Positions 39,692 to 48,435 of a stretch of 64,000 nucleotides of DNA are shown here, in pieces. How positions within the stretch are numbered: the stretch's first letter is position 1; each line of letters begins with the position of its first letter. The notes under the pieces are model-generated. The model was not told where the DNA came from. It searched no databases and worked only from the letters and a program-made list of their open reading frames with translations. Made by a program: the position numbers and the translations under genes. Source of the DNA: Spirilliplanes yamanashiensis. GTDB lineage: Bacteria; Actinomycetota; Actinomycetes; Mycobacteriales; Micromonosporaceae. The stretch spans positions 62,001 to 126,000 of the forward strand of contig NZ_BOOY01000003.1 of the NCBI RefSeq assembly GCF_016863475.1. The letters run 5' to 3'.

Positions 39692-40981
39692 ATGACCGAC
39701 GCCACCCGCGCCCCGCGCCCGCCGTCCACCCTGGACCGCCTGGTCTCCCCGGTGGGCGTCGTCGGCGGCCTGCGCCGCGCCACCGCCCCCCGCGGGCTCG
39801 ACCGGCTCGGCGTCTGGGTCGGCTCCGCCGGCAGCGGCCGCCCCGGCCACGCCGGCCACCGGCAGCCCGAGCTGGGCAGCGCCCGCGTCCTCGACGACCC
39901 CGACCTGGCCCGCGTCGTCGCCGTCGCCGAGACCACCGAGCGGTACGCGGGCCGCAACCTCGCCCACCGCCCGGTCACCGCCCGCGCCGCCGACCTGCCC
40001 GGCGCCGTCCTCGACATGGGCCGCGTCGCCCGCTGCTCGGCCCGCGAGCACGCCCACCCGCGGTGCCCGCTGACGCCGTACGACCCGGACGCCCCGATCC
40101 GCTGGGTGCCCGGCACCGACCTGCACACCGGCGCGCGCGTCCACGTCCCCGCCGTCATGGCCAGCTACGGCGTGCGCCCCGGGCCCGGCGAGCGGTTCTG
40201 GTACCAGATCTCCACCGGCACCGCCGTGCACACCGACCCGATCCGGGCGCTCACCGGCGCGCTGCTGGAGGTGATCGAGCGCGACCTGATCGCCGTGCTG
40301 TGGCTGCAACGCCTGCCCGTGCCCGCCCTGCACCCGCGGCACCACACCGAACGCGTCGCCCACCTGCTCGACCGGGCCGCGCGCCGCTGGCTCACCACCC
40401 ACCTGTTCGACGCCACCGGCGACCTCGGCGTCCCCACCGTCTACGCGCTGCAGACCGCCCCGCACGACCCCCGCGCGCACCGCGTCGTCGGCTGCGGCAC
40501 CGGCCCGGACCTGGGCGCCGCCGCCGAGAGCGCGCTGCTGGAGATGGCCACGCTGCGCGAGGCGTTCCACGCCGACGAGCGCGCCCCCGAGCGCCCGGAG
40601 GACTTCCGCTCCGTCATGCACGGCGCCATGCACATGGCCGACCCGGCGCGCGCCGCCGCGTTCGACTTCCTGCTGACGCCGCGCCCGGCCGCCGACCACG
40701 ACCCCCGGCTGCCCGCCGACCCCGCCGAGCTGCTGCGCCACCTGCTGGGGCTGCTGCGCGAGCGGGACATGCCGGCCGTCGTCGTCGACCACACGTCGCG
40801 CGAGCTCGTGGCCGCCGGGCTCACCGGCCTGACCGTCGTCGTGCCCGACCTCATGCCGATGTCGCTGCACCCGCTCGCCCGCTACCTGGCCCACCCCCGC
40901 CTGTACGACGCGCCGCGCCGCATGGGCCACCGCGTGCTGCCCGAGGCGGAGGTGAACCCGTGGCCGCAGCCCTTCGCCTGA
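39692..40981 (+). CDS. YcaO cyclodehydratase of the RiPP cluster
   Basis: Encodes 429 residues from ATG 39692 (weak ribosome-binding site). YcaO features: an ATP-binding ETTERYAGRN segment, GERFWYQISTGTAVH, ALLEVIERDLI, and AAAESALLEMATLREAF, with the C-terminus NPWPQPFA containing the P-x-P-x-P tail characteristic of azoline-forming YcaO proteins. It phosphorylates backbone amides so that Cys/Ser/Thr cyclise to azolines. It lacks a fused E1-like domain, and the separate ThiF-like genes that follow should supply leader binding. Confidence 0.92.
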   Translation: MTDATRAPRPPSTLDRLVSPVGVVGGLRRATAPRGLDRLGVWVGSAGSGRPGHAGHRQPELGSARVLDDPDLARVVAVAETTERYAGRNLAHRPVTARAADLPGAVLDMGRVARCSAREHAHPRCPLTPYDPDAPIRWVPGTDLHTGARVHVPAVMASYGVRPGPGERFWYQISTGTAVHTDPIRALTGALLEVIERDLIAVLWLQRLPVPALHPRHHTERVAHLLDRAARRWLTTHLFDATGDLGVPTVYALQTAPHDPRAHRVVGCGTGPDLGAAAESALLEMATLREAFHADERAPERPEDFRSVMHGAMHMADPARAAAFDFLLTPRPAADHDPRLPADPAELLRHLLGLLRERDMPAVVVDHTSRELVAAGLTGLTVVVPDLMPMSLHPLARYLAHPRLYDAPRRMGHRVLPEAEVNPWPQPFA

Positions 40982-41535
40982 TCGCCGCCGGCGCGTTCGG
41001 CGAGCGCGTCGCCGACCTGCTCGACCGCCCCGGCGCCACCCGCGGCGACGAGCCCGGCGGCGACGTCACCGTGGCCGCGCTGTGGCGCCCGGCGCCCGCC
41101 CGGCTCGCCGCCGTCGACGACGCCGCCGCCCGGCTCGGCGTGCCGTGGCTGCCCGTCGTGGCCGAGCACCCGCGCATCGTCGTCGGCCCGTACGTCGCCC
41201 CCGGCGGGCCCTGCCACGGCTGCTACGCGGCCCGCCGCGCCCAGCACGCCGCGCCCGGCTCCGTCACCGCCGAGCTGCACGCCGCGTACGACGCCGACCC
41301 GGCCCTCGGCCCGGCCGGCTTCCTGCCCGCGCACGCCCGCGGCGCGGCCGGCCTGGCCGCGGCCGCCCTGCGCGCCGCCGACCCCGGCCGGGTCACCGTC
41401 TGGCACCCCGGCACCGGCGCGGTCGCCACCCACCACGTCGCCGGCGTGCACGGCTGCGCCCGCTGCGACCGCACCGGGGCGCCCGCCACCGTCGCCGCCG
41501 CCCTGGCCGGCTTCCTGCCCGCGGCGGTGCGCTGA
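40960..41535 (+). CDS. ThiF/Ocin-ThiF-like RiPP partner protein (zinc-tetracysteine type)
   Basis: Encodes 191 residues from GTG 40960, which has GGAGG 8 nt upstream and lies 22 bp inside the YcaO gene. It has two CxxC motifs, GPCHGCYAA and HGCARCDRT, as in the structural zinc site of ocin-ThiF and E1-like partners, and a WLPVVAEHPRIVVGPYV segment like the end of an adenylyl-transferase fold. It is too short for a full E1 protein and lacks a nucleotide loop, so it probably acts as a scaffold or half of a split partner with the next gene. Confidence 0.75.
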   Translation: MAAALRLIAAGAFGERVADLLDRPGATRGDEPGGDVTVAALWRPAPARLAAVDDAAARLGVPWLPVVAEHPRIVVGPYVAPGGPCHGCYAARRAQHAAPGSVTAELHAAYDADPALGPAGFLPAHARGAAGLAAAALRAADPGRVTVWHPGTGAVATHHVAGVHGCARCDRTGAPATVAAALAGFLPAAVR

Positions 41536-42884
41536 TGCCCGCTCTGCGTCGCGGCCTCGCCGCCGCCGTCACCGCCCGGGGGCTCGTCGTCGAGGGCGGC
41601 CCGGCCCGGCAGCTGCTCACCGGCGCGGCCGCCACCACCGTCCTGCCCGGCCTACTGCCCCTGCTCGACGGCCGCGACCCCGCCGCCGTGGCCGCCGCCG
41701 CGGGCCTGACCGAGGCGCAGGTGGCCCAGGCGCTCGACCTGCTGGCCCGGCGCGACCTGCTCGCCCCGCCGCAGCCCGCGGCCCCGGAACCCGCCGCGGC
41801 GTGGCTGGCCCGCACGGCCACCGCCGGCACGGCCGCCCGCCTCGCCGCCGCCCGGGTGGCGGTCGCGGGGGACGGGCCGCTCGTCGCCGCGCTGCGGGAC
41901 GACCTGACCGCCTCGGGCGTCGCGCTCACCGCGGACGCGACCCTTGTGGTCGATCTCGGCGGCGGCGCCGCGCCCCGGGTGCCCCGGGCGGGCGGCGCGG
42001 TGCTGCCGGTCGCGGTCACCGCCACGACCGTCCGGATCGGACCGCTGCTGGACGGGCCGGGGTCGGCGTGCGCCGGCTGCGCGGCCGCACCCGCCGCGCC
42101 CGCCGGCGCAGGCCCGGACCTCGTCGACCTCGCCGCCGGCGCCGGCCCGGACCTCGTCGACCTGGCCGCCGGGCTGGCCGGGGCCGAGGTGCTGGCGCTC
42201 GTCGCCGGCGTCGGGCACGTCACCACCTGGCGCACCCGGGTCGTGCACGACGCCGTCGCCGGCACCGCCGAGCGGGAGACCGTGCTGCCGCGGCCCGGGT
42301 GCCCGCACTGCACGCTCGCCGCCGACAGCGACGCCGCCCGCGCCGAGTGGCTGGCGCAGCCGCCCCCGCCCGGCCTGGCCCCCGCCCGGCGGTCCGCGGA
42401 GGCCGGCGGCGCCGACGTGCGCGACCGGGCGCTGCGCAAGCGCCACCACGACCACGCCGCCGCGCCGCGCGTCGCCGACGACCCGCACCTGCCGCTGCTG
42501 GCCGCCGTGGCGGGGGAGAGCGTCGACGCGTACCTGCTCACCGACCGGCGGGTGGCCCGCTACGACGACCTGCGCGGCGACCTGATCAGCACCCGCGCCG
42601 ACGCGCCGCCGCTGGCGGACGTCCTGGCCGGCACCGACCTGCCCGCCGGCACCGCCGCCGTGCTGGTGCTGGTGGCGGCGGCGGGGCGGCTGTACGGGCG
42701 GCACGACCTGGCGGCGTTCCGGCTGGCGCTGCTCGACGCGGGCGCGGCGGCGCACCGGGCCGCCGCCCACCCGGTCGGGGTGACCGCCGCCGGGCGCTGG
42801 ACCGGCGCGGTGGGCGAGCTGCTGGAGCTGCGGCCGGAGCACGAGGTCGTGGCGGCCGTGCTGGGCCTGGGCGGGCCGCGGTGA
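41535..42884 (+). CDS. Leader-binding ThiF-like protein with degenerate C-terminal domain
   Basis: Encodes 449 residues; start and previous stop overlap (TGATG). Residues about 30-75 resemble a winged-helix RiPP recognition element (GLTEAQVAQALDLLARRDLL). A Rossmann-like part follows (AARVAVAGDGPLVAALRDDL) with zinc-type pairs CAGC and CPHC. The last about 140 residues look like a degenerate nitroreductase/SagB-type half (LLTDRRVARYDDLRGDL, HPVGVTAAGRWTGAVGELL). It should deliver the leader to YcaO. A 33-bp tandem duplication lies within it at 42111-42176. Confidence 0.75.
   Translation: MPALRRGLAAAVTARGLVVEGGPARQLLTGAAATTVLPGLLPLLDGRDPAAVAAAAGLTEAQVAQALDLLARRDLLAPPQPAAPEPAAAWLARTATAGTAARLAAARVAVAGDGPLVAALRDDLTASGVALTADATLVVDLGGGAAPRVPRAGGAVLPVAVTATTVRIGPLLDGPGSACAGCAAAPAAPAGAGPDLVDLAAGAGPDLVDLAAGLAGAEVLALVAGVGHVTTWRTRVVHDAVAGTAERETVLPRPGCPHCTLAADSDAARAEWLAQPPPPGLAPARRSAEAGGADVRDRALRKRHHDHAAAPRVADDPHLPLLAAVAGESVDAYLLTDRRVARYDDLRGDLISTRADAPPLADVLAGTDLPAGTAAVLVLVAAAGRLYGRHDLAAFRLALLDAGAAAHRAAAHPVGVTAAGRWTGAVGELLELRPEHEVVAAVLGLGGPR
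42111..42176 (+). repeat. In-frame 33-bp tandem duplication in the ThiF-like gene
   Basis: Two adjacent 33-bp units (42111-42143 and 42144-42176) encode AGPDLVDLAAG twice in a row, with few base differences near the unit ends. The divergence is low, suggesting recent slipped-strand duplication between the two CxxC sites. It preserves the frame. Confidence 0.8.
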
Positions 42885-43162
42885 ACCCCGCCGACCTGTA
42901 CCGCCGCCTGATGGCCGCCCAGCGCGACGGCCACGACGGCCACGACCGCCCGGTGCCGCCGCTGACGGTGCGCCGCGCGGACACCGGCATCGCCGACGTC
43001 TACGTCGTCGACGGCCCGCTCGACGTCGACGCCGGCACGTACGCGCGGCTGCTGGTCGCGGCGGGCGCGGTCGCCGAGTCGCTGCGGGCAGCGGCGGGGC
43101 CGGGCGCCCGGGTCGAGCCGGCGCCGGACGGGCTGGTCCGCGTGGTGGTCGATCGTGCCTGA
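42881..43162 (+). CDS. Small protein of the RiPP cluster (93 aa), unknown
   Basis: GTG 42881 overlaps the previous stop (GTGA), and its end overlaps the next start by 8 bp, which supports a real gene. It begins NPADLYRRLMAAQRDGHDGHD and contains a predicted beta-rich part (VYVVDGPLDVDAGTYARLL, RVVVDRA). No motif or family is recognised. Its position between the leader-binding and glycosyltransferase-like genes suggests an accessory or scaffold role. Confidence 0.7.
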   Translation: MNPADLYRRLMAAQRDGHDGHDRPVPPLTVRRADTGIADVYVVDGPLDVDAGTYARLLVAAGAVAESLRAAAGPGARVEPAPDGLVRVVVDRA

Positions 43163-44201
43163 GACCGTCACGCGGGTGAAGCTCAGCGCCGCGATCATGA
43201 CCCACCCGGCGCGGCTGGACCGGGCGCGGGCGCTGCGCGACCGGCACCCCGAGCACCGGTTCCGCATCGTCGTCGACCCGCACCCGGAGCAGGGCCCGTC
43301 AGCGCTGCGCACCGCCCGGCTGGCGTGGGCGGCGGCGGACCCGTGCGCCACCCACCACATGGTCGTGCAGGACGACGCGGTGCTCGGCGACCCGGACAGC
43401 ATCGAGGCGGCCGTGCGGCAGCGGCCCACCGACGCGCTGTCGCTGTTCACCGAGTGGGGGTCGGCGACGTCGTTCGCGGTGCGGCTCGCCGCGCTGGCCG
43501 GGGTGCCGTGGGCGGAGACCGTCGACCACTACACGCCGACGGTGGCGGCGGTGCTGCCCGCCGCGGTCGCCCGCGGCTTCGCCGAGTATCCGGCGACGGT
43601 GCCGCAGGACGACGTGGCGCTGCGCACGTACCTGCTGCGCGAGGGCGTCTCCGGCTACGTCCCGGTGCCGGGCCTGGCCGACCACGACCCCGGCGTCAGC
43701 CTGACCGGCAACGACGTCATGGGCGCCCGGCGCGCCGCCTGCCACCTGCCCGGGGCGGCCGGTCCGGACGGGCGCACCGCGTTCAGCCCGGCGGTGCTGC
43801 CGTTCTTCTCCTGGGTGGAGGGCCGCGCGCTGTGCAACGTGCGGGAGGACCCGGCCGGCGCCGCGTGGCGCCGCGAGCTGCCCGCCTGGTACTTCGCCCA
43901 CCGCGGGCTCGACGCCGCCGAGGTCGCCGAGCGGGGCAAGGCGGCGGTGCGCCCGCACGCCGGCGGGCCGGTCGCGCCGATCCTGCTGTACGGGCTGTGG
44001 GTCACCGCCTGCCAGTTCGGCGTGGAGCTGGCCCGCATCGGCGTCACCCCCGACCCGGCCGCGCCGGCCGCCCGCGAGGCGCTGCGCACCCTGCCGTGGG
44101 GGGTGCTGCGCCGCTTCGCCCCCGACGCGGACCTGCGCGCCGCCGAGCCGGCCGTCCGCGACCTGCTGCTCGACGGCCTGCGCTACGGCGGCGCGCCGTG
44201 A
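43155..44201 (+). CDS. Glycosyltransferase-like (GT-A-type) protein of the RiPP cluster
   Basis: Encodes 348 residues from GTG 43155. The first half resembles GT-A enzymes: KLSAAIMTHPARLDRARAL, then HMVVQDDAVLGDPD, where QDDA fits the DxD-like metal site, and later VAAVLPAAVARGF. The second half (WYFAHRGLDAAEVAERG) is not recognised. Presence of this gene raises the possibility that the mature peptide is glycosylated, or that the protein has another nucleotide-dependent role. Coupled by overlap on both sides. Confidence 0.65.
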   Translation: MPETVTRVKLSAAIMTHPARLDRARALRDRHPEHRFRIVVDPHPEQGPSALRTARLAWAAADPCATHHMVVQDDAVLGDPDSIEAAVRQRPTDALSLFTEWGSATSFAVRLAALAGVPWAETVDHYTPTVAAVLPAAVARGFAEYPATVPQDDVALRTYLLREGVSGYVPVPGLADHDPGVSLTGNDVMGARRAACHLPGAAGPDGRTAFSPAVLPFFSWVEGRALCNVREDPAGAAWRRELPAWYFAHRGLDAAEVAERGKAAVRPHAGGPVAPILLYGLWVTACQFGVELARIGVTPDPAAPAAREALRTLPWGVLRRFAPDADLRAAEPAVRDLLLDGLRYGGAP

Positions 44202-45583
44202 TCGCGCTGATCGCCACCGAGGGCATCGAGTTCCGGGCGCCCGACGAGACCACGCTCAGCGTGCGCCGGCTCGGCGGCCCGCCCGCCACGCTGCCCGGGC
44301 TCGCCCCGCAGACCGTGCGGATGCTCGCCGCCACCGACGACGGCCCGGTCGCGCTGGCCGAGTTCGCGCTGGGCGGCGACGAGCTGCGCGCCACCACCCT
44401 GCGGCTGGCCCGGGCCGGGCTGGTCCGCGTCGCCTGCTTCGACGCGCACGGCGAGGAGCTGCTGCGCGGCACCCTCACCGGCGCGCTCGCCGAGCTGCGC
44501 TGGGAGGCGGCGCCCGGGCCGGGCGCGGTGCGGCTGACCCGGTTCGCGGTGCTGCGTCGCGACGGCGACGAGCTGGTGGCCGAGGCCCCGCTCGCGGGCG
44601 CCCGGGTGACCGTACTCGACCCGCGCGGCGCCGCCGTGCTGACCGAGCTGTGCCGGGCGCGCACCGCCCACGAGCTGCGCAAGGCGCTGCCGCACATCGA
44701 CCCGGCCGCCGTCGACGACGTGCTGCGGCTGCTGCTCGCGCTGGGCCTCGCCGCGCCCGCGGACGACGACGGGTTGCTGCCGGAGGACCGGTCGCCCGAG
44801 CTGCGCCAGCGGGAGCTGCCGGACGTGCTGCTGCACGCCGCGTCCCGCTCGGGCCTGACGGACCGGCCGGTCGGCGGGACGTACCCGTTCCGCGACGAGC
44901 TGCCGCCGCCGCCCGCCCTGAAGCCGGTGGCCGGGCCGGCGATCGCGCTGCCCCGGCCCGACGTGGCCGCGCTGCGCGCAGCCGGGCCGACGCTGGCCGC
45001 CGCGATGGAGGACCGGCGCAGCGTGCGCGCGTTCGGCCGGGTGCCGATGACCGTGGCCCAGCTCGGCGAGTTCCTGTTCCGCACCGCCCGGGTCCGGGCC
45101 GTCCACCCGCCCGGGGACGCGCTGCCGTACGAGACGACCGACCGCCCGTACCCGTCCGGCGGCGGCGCGTACGACCTGGAGCTGTACGTGACGGCGCTGC
45201 GCTGCGACGGCCTCGCCCCCGGCATGTACCACTACGACCCGGCCGGGCACGCGCTGCGGCTGGTCTCCGGCGACGCGAAGCACGTCGTGGGGATGCTGGC
45301 CGCCGCCCAGCGCGCCGCGGGCGGCGAGTCCGCGCCGCAGGTGCTGGTCACCATGGCCGCCCGGTTCGCCCGGACGGCGTGGAAGTACCGGGGCATCGCG
45401 TACGCCCTGACCCTGAAGAACGTCGGCGCCCTGTCCGCCACCATGCAGCTCGCGGCGACCGCGATGGGGCTCGGCGGCTGCCCGATCGGCGTGGGCGACG
45501 CCGCGCTGTTCGCCACCGCCACCGGGCTCGACCCGGCGGCGGAGTCCTCGGTCGGCGAGTTCCTGGTGGGGAGTGCGGAGTGA
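44198..45583 (+). CDS. SagB-type FMN azoline dehydrogenase
   Basis: Encodes 461 residues from GTG 44198 (GTGA overlap). The C-terminal nitroreductase-fold domain begins near residue 265 (MEDRRSVRAFG, D272), with SGGGAYDLELYVTAL, LAPGMYHYDP, and ALTLKNVGALSATMQLAATA, typical of SagB-like dehydrogenases that oxidise thiazolines and oxazolines to azoles using FMN. The N-terminal about 200 residues include a helical segment (LCRARTAHELRKALPHI) resembling the N-terminal domains of other actinobacterial SagB proteins. It would finish aromatisation after YcaO. Confidence 0.88.
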   Translation: MIALIATEGIEFRAPDETTLSVRRLGGPPATLPGLAPQTVRMLAATDDGPVALAEFALGGDELRATTLRLARAGLVRVACFDAHGEELLRGTLTGALAELRWEAAPGPGAVRLTRFAVLRRDGDELVAEAPLAGARVTVLDPRGAAVLTELCRARTAHELRKALPHIDPAAVDDVLRLLLALGLAAPADDDGLLPEDRSPELRQRELPDVLLHAASRSGLTDRPVGGTYPFRDELPPPPALKPVAGPAIALPRPDVAALRAAGPTLAAAMEDRRSVRAFGRVPMTVAQLGEFLFRTARVRAVHPPGDALPYETTDRPYPSGGGAYDLELYVTALRCDGLAPGMYHYDPAGHALRLVSGDAKHVVGMLAAAQRAAGGESAPQVLVTMAARFARTAWKYRGIAYALTLKNVGALSATMQLAATAMGLGGCPIGVGDAALFATATGLDPAAESSVGEFLVGSAE

Positions 45584-46695
45584 CGCGGCTGCTGGTGGTG
45601 TGCCACCCGGAGGACGTGGTCACCGAGTTCCTGTCGGTGCTGGCCGACCCGGCCCCGCTGCGCCTCGCCGTGGTCGCCGACGGCACCGTGGTGGACCTGC
45701 CGCCCGGCGGCCTGGACGCCCGCCTGCCGTGCGTCGTGGAGCTGATGGGGCGCGCGACCGGTGACGAGCCGACGGCCGGTCACGTGCCGGCCGGCGGCAA
45801 CGGTCCGGTGTGGACGCACTGCCCCGCCGACGAGCGGCTCGACCGGGCGAAGGTCGGCGTGTGGGCGGCGCAGGGCCGGGCCGTGACCCGGTGCAGCACC
45901 GGCGTCTGCCCGCACCTGAGGTTCGTCGCCGACCACCTCACCGGGCTGACCCGCGCCCAGGTCGCCGCGAAGCTCGACGTGCTCGGCGCGCACGCCGCCC
46001 CGCTGGTCGAGCGCGCGGGCGGCCCGCGCGGCATCGGCATCGCGGCGGTCGCCGACGTCGAACGCTACGTCGACACCACGCCCGCGCAGGCGGCCCGGCT
46101 GTTCGCGCTGCGCCACGACTGGCACCCCGACGTGGACCTCGGCGCGGAGCCGTGGGACTTCGCCGCGTCGCCGTACGAGCGGGGACGGCTGCGCGCCACC
46201 GCCGGCTGGGTCGCCCGGCACGCCCGCGCGGGCGCGCGTCTGGCCGAGCTGGGCTCCTGCGAGGGGGCGCTCACCGAGCTGCTGCTGGCCGACGGGTTCA
46301 CGGTGGACGCCTTCGAGCCGGTGGCCGCGTTCGCCGACCGGTTCGCCGCCCGCGCGCACGCCACCTGGCCCGGCCGGGTCACCACCGGCACCGCGACGAT
46401 CGCCGAGCTGGCCGCGGCGGGCGGGCCGCGCGCCGACGCGTACCTGCTGATCGAGATGTTGAACTACGTCGCGGACCCGGCGGTGTGCGACGGCCTGGCC
46501 ACCGACGTGCTGTTCATCGCGATGTCGCCGTTCGCGGTGCGCACCCGCGTGGTGCCGTGGCTGCGGGACAACCCGGTGTGGGCGGCGGTGGAGGTCACGC
46601 CGCTCGCCGCGCCCCGGTTCGAGCTGGTCTGCGACGGCCTGGCGTACCACCGCAAGCTCGGCAGCGCCGGCGTGCTGGCGCGGCGGCGCCGGTGA
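45580..46695 (+). CDS. SAM-dependent methyltransferase (NodS-like) with N-terminal extra domain
   Basis: Encodes 371 residues from GTG 45580 (GTGA overlap). Residues about 185-371 are a class I methyltransferase with glycine-containing motif I (ARLAELGSCEGALTELLL) and an acidic motif DAFEPVAAF, in the NodS style. The N-terminal half begins RLLVVCHPEDVVTEF, reminiscent of a PIG-L start but with the metal Asp residues missing, and has CSTGVCPHLRFVADHL. Likely role is methylation of the peptide, for example at the N-terminus, by analogy with azole peptides; this is inference. Confidence 0.75.
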   Translation: MTRLLVVCHPEDVVTEFLSVLADPAPLRLAVVADGTVVDLPPGGLDARLPCVVELMGRATGDEPTAGHVPAGGNGPVWTHCPADERLDRAKVGVWAAQGRAVTRCSTGVCPHLRFVADHLTGLTRAQVAAKLDVLGAHAAPLVERAGGPRGIGIAAVADVERYVDTTPAQAARLFALRHDWHPDVDLGAEPWDFAASPYERGRLRATAGWVARHARAGARLAELGSCEGALTELLLADGFTVDAFEPVAAFADRFAARAHATWPGRVTTGTATIAELAAAGGPRADAYLLIEMLNYVADPAVCDGLATDVLFIAMSPFAVRTRVVPWLRDNPVWAAVEVTPLAAPRFELVCDGLAYHRKLGSAGVLARRRR

Positions 46696-47405
46696 GGGTG
46701 CTGTTCCTGCCGGGCGGCGACGGCGACGCGACGACGTTCGACGCGCTGCTCGCCCACCTGCCCCGGGTGGACGCCGTGGTGCACGACCGCCGCCGCGCCG
46801 GCGACCTGCCGCTGACGGCGCACACCGACGAGGTGGCGGCGACGCTCACCGGCGGGCCCGCCACGGTGGTCGCCACCAGCATGGGCGCGCTGATCGGGCT
46901 GGACCTGCTGGCCCGGTACCCGGACCGGGTCGGGCTGCTGGTGGCGCACGAGCCGCCCGCCGTGGACCTGCTGCCGCCGGCCGAGCGCGCCGACGCCCTG
47001 GCCCGGCAGGAGGCGGTGGTGGCCACGTACGCCGCGCACGGCGCCGACGCCGGGATGCGCACCCTGCTGACCGACATCGGCGTGGACCTGTCCGACCGCG
47101 AGCCGGACGCGGCCCTGCCGAAGCTGACCGCCGCCCGGCTGCGCAACCTCGACCACCTGCTGCGGTACGACGTCACCGCGGCCGGCCGGCACCGCCTCGA
47201 CCCGGCGGCGCTGGCGCCGGTGGCGGAGCGCATCGTCGCGGCCGGGGGCGAGCGGTCGGGCGGCGCCTACCCGTACCGCTGCGCCGTCGCCCTGGCCGAG
47301 CGCCTCGACCTGCCGTTCGTGCTGTTCCCGGGCGGGCACACCGGCTACGCCACGCACCCGCGGGCGTTCGCCGGGACGCTGCTCGAGGTGCTGCTGCAGG
47401 CGTGA
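46692..47405 (+). CDS. Alpha/beta-hydrolase of the RiPP cluster
   Basis: Encodes 237 residues from GTG 46692 (GTGA overlap). The fold is clear: VLFLPGGDGDATTF (oxyanion loop), nucleophile elbow ATSMGALIG with the Ser, DLLARYPDRVGLLVAHEPP, and a C-terminal FPGGHTGYATHP with the catalytic-type His. It could cleave the leader, hydrolyse an intermediate or detoxify. It is the last gene of the run of overlapping genes from 39692 and is convergent with modC. Confidence 0.85.
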   Translation: MRVLFLPGGDGDATTFDALLAHLPRVDAVVHDRRRAGDLPLTAHTDEVAATLTGGPATVVATSMGALIGLDLLARYPDRVGLLVAHEPPAVDLLPPAERADALARQEAVVATYAAHGADAGMRTLLTDIGVDLSDREPDAALPKLTAARLRNLDHLLRYDVTAAGRHRLDPAALAPVAERIVAAGGERSGGAYPYRCAVALAERLDLPFVLFPGGHTGYATHPRAFAGTLLEVLLQA

Positions 47406-47406
47406 G

Positions 47407-48435
47407 TCAGGCCGGGTAGCTGCGGGTCTCGGTGGCCTTGACCGCCGCCCACACCGCCCGGCCCGGCGTGAGGCCGAGCTGGGCCGCCGCGGCCGGGGTC
47501 ACGTCGGCGGCCGCCGCGACCGGGCCGGCGAGCTGCACCCGCAGGTTGTCGCCGTGGCGCTGCACGCCCTCCACCGTGGCCGCCCACGTGTTGCGCGGGC
47601 TGCCCGTCGGCCGCTCGACGTGCACGGCCACCGCCGCCGGGGCGAACGCCACGAACGCGTCGCCGGTGACCCGGTCGGCGACGGCGAAGTCCAGCTCGCC
47701 CACCCGCACCGTCGCGCCGGAGCCGGTGCCGCGGAACAGGTTCAGCCCTACGAGCCGGGCCACGTAGTCGGTGCGCGGGCGGGCCGTCACCTCCGCCGCG
47801 CCGCCCTCCTGCACCACCCGGCCGTCCTCGACGATGACCAGCCGGTTGGCCAGCACCAGCGCGTCCAGCGGGTCGTGGGTGACCAGCAGCGCGCCGCCCG
47901 CGAAGCCGCCCAGGTGCCGGTGCAGCGACGCGCGGGTGTCCAGCCGGGTGCGGGCGTCCAGCGCGGCCAGCGGCTCGTCCAGCAGCAGCAGCCGCGGCGC
48001 CACCGCCAGCGCCCGGGCCAGCGCCACCCGCTGCGCCTGGCCGCCCGACAGCGCCCGCGGGCGGCGGCCCGCCACCTCGGCCAGCCCCACCCGGTCCAGC
48101 CAGTCCGCCGCCAGCGCCCGCGCCGCCGACCGGGAGCGGCCCTGCCGGCGCGGCCCGAACGCCACGTTGTCCAGCGCGGACAGGTGCGGGAACAGCAGGT
48201 AGTCCTGGAACACGACGCCGATGCCGCGGCGCTCCGGCGGCGTGCCCGACAGGTCCCGGCCGTCGAGCCGGACGTGCCCCGCGGCGAGGCGGGTCAGCCC
48301 GGCCAGGGCGCGCAGCGCGGTGGTCTTGCCCGCGCCGTTGGGCCCGAGCAGGGCCACGACCTCGCCCGCCGCGACGGTGAGCGGCACGTCCAGCCGGAAC
48401 GCGCCGCGGTCCACGACCAGGTGGGCGTCAAGCAC
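47407..48435 (-). CDS. modC: Molybdate ABC transporter ATP-binding protein ModC
   Basis: Encodes 342 residues from GTG 48435. Walker A LLGPNGAGKTT, signature RALSGGQAQRVALARAL, Walker B LLLLDEPLAALD and the switch His in LLVTHDP are intact. The C-terminal TOBE-like domain (about 230-342) is usual for ModC and related oxyanion importers. It powers uptake of molybdate or tungstate. It overlaps modB by 8 bp. The substrate-binding gene modA is absent here. Confidence 0.88.
   Translation of the reverse strand: MLDAHLVVDRGAFRLDVPLTVAAGEVVALLGPNGAGKTTALRALAGLTRLAAGHVRLDGRDLSGTPPERRGIGVVFQDYLLFPHLSALDNVAFGPRRQGRSRSAARALAADWLDRVGLAEVAGRRPRALSGGQAQRVALARALAVAPRLLLLDEPLAALDARTRLDTRASLHRHLGGFAGGALLVTHDPLDALVLANRLVIVEDGRVVQEGGAAEVTARPRTDYVARLVGLNLFRGTGSGATVRVGELDFAVADRVTGDAFVAFAPAAVAVHVERPTGSPRNTWAATVEGVQRHGDNLRVQLAGPVAAAADVTPAAAAQLGLTPGRAVWAAVKATETRSYPA

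Noticed and set aside
39438-47405. Classification as a thiopeptide cluster
   Set aside because: The precursor looks thiazolylpeptide-like, but no split LanB dehydratase or pyridine-forming [4+2] enzyme is present in the window, so a linear azole-type peptide is the better reading.
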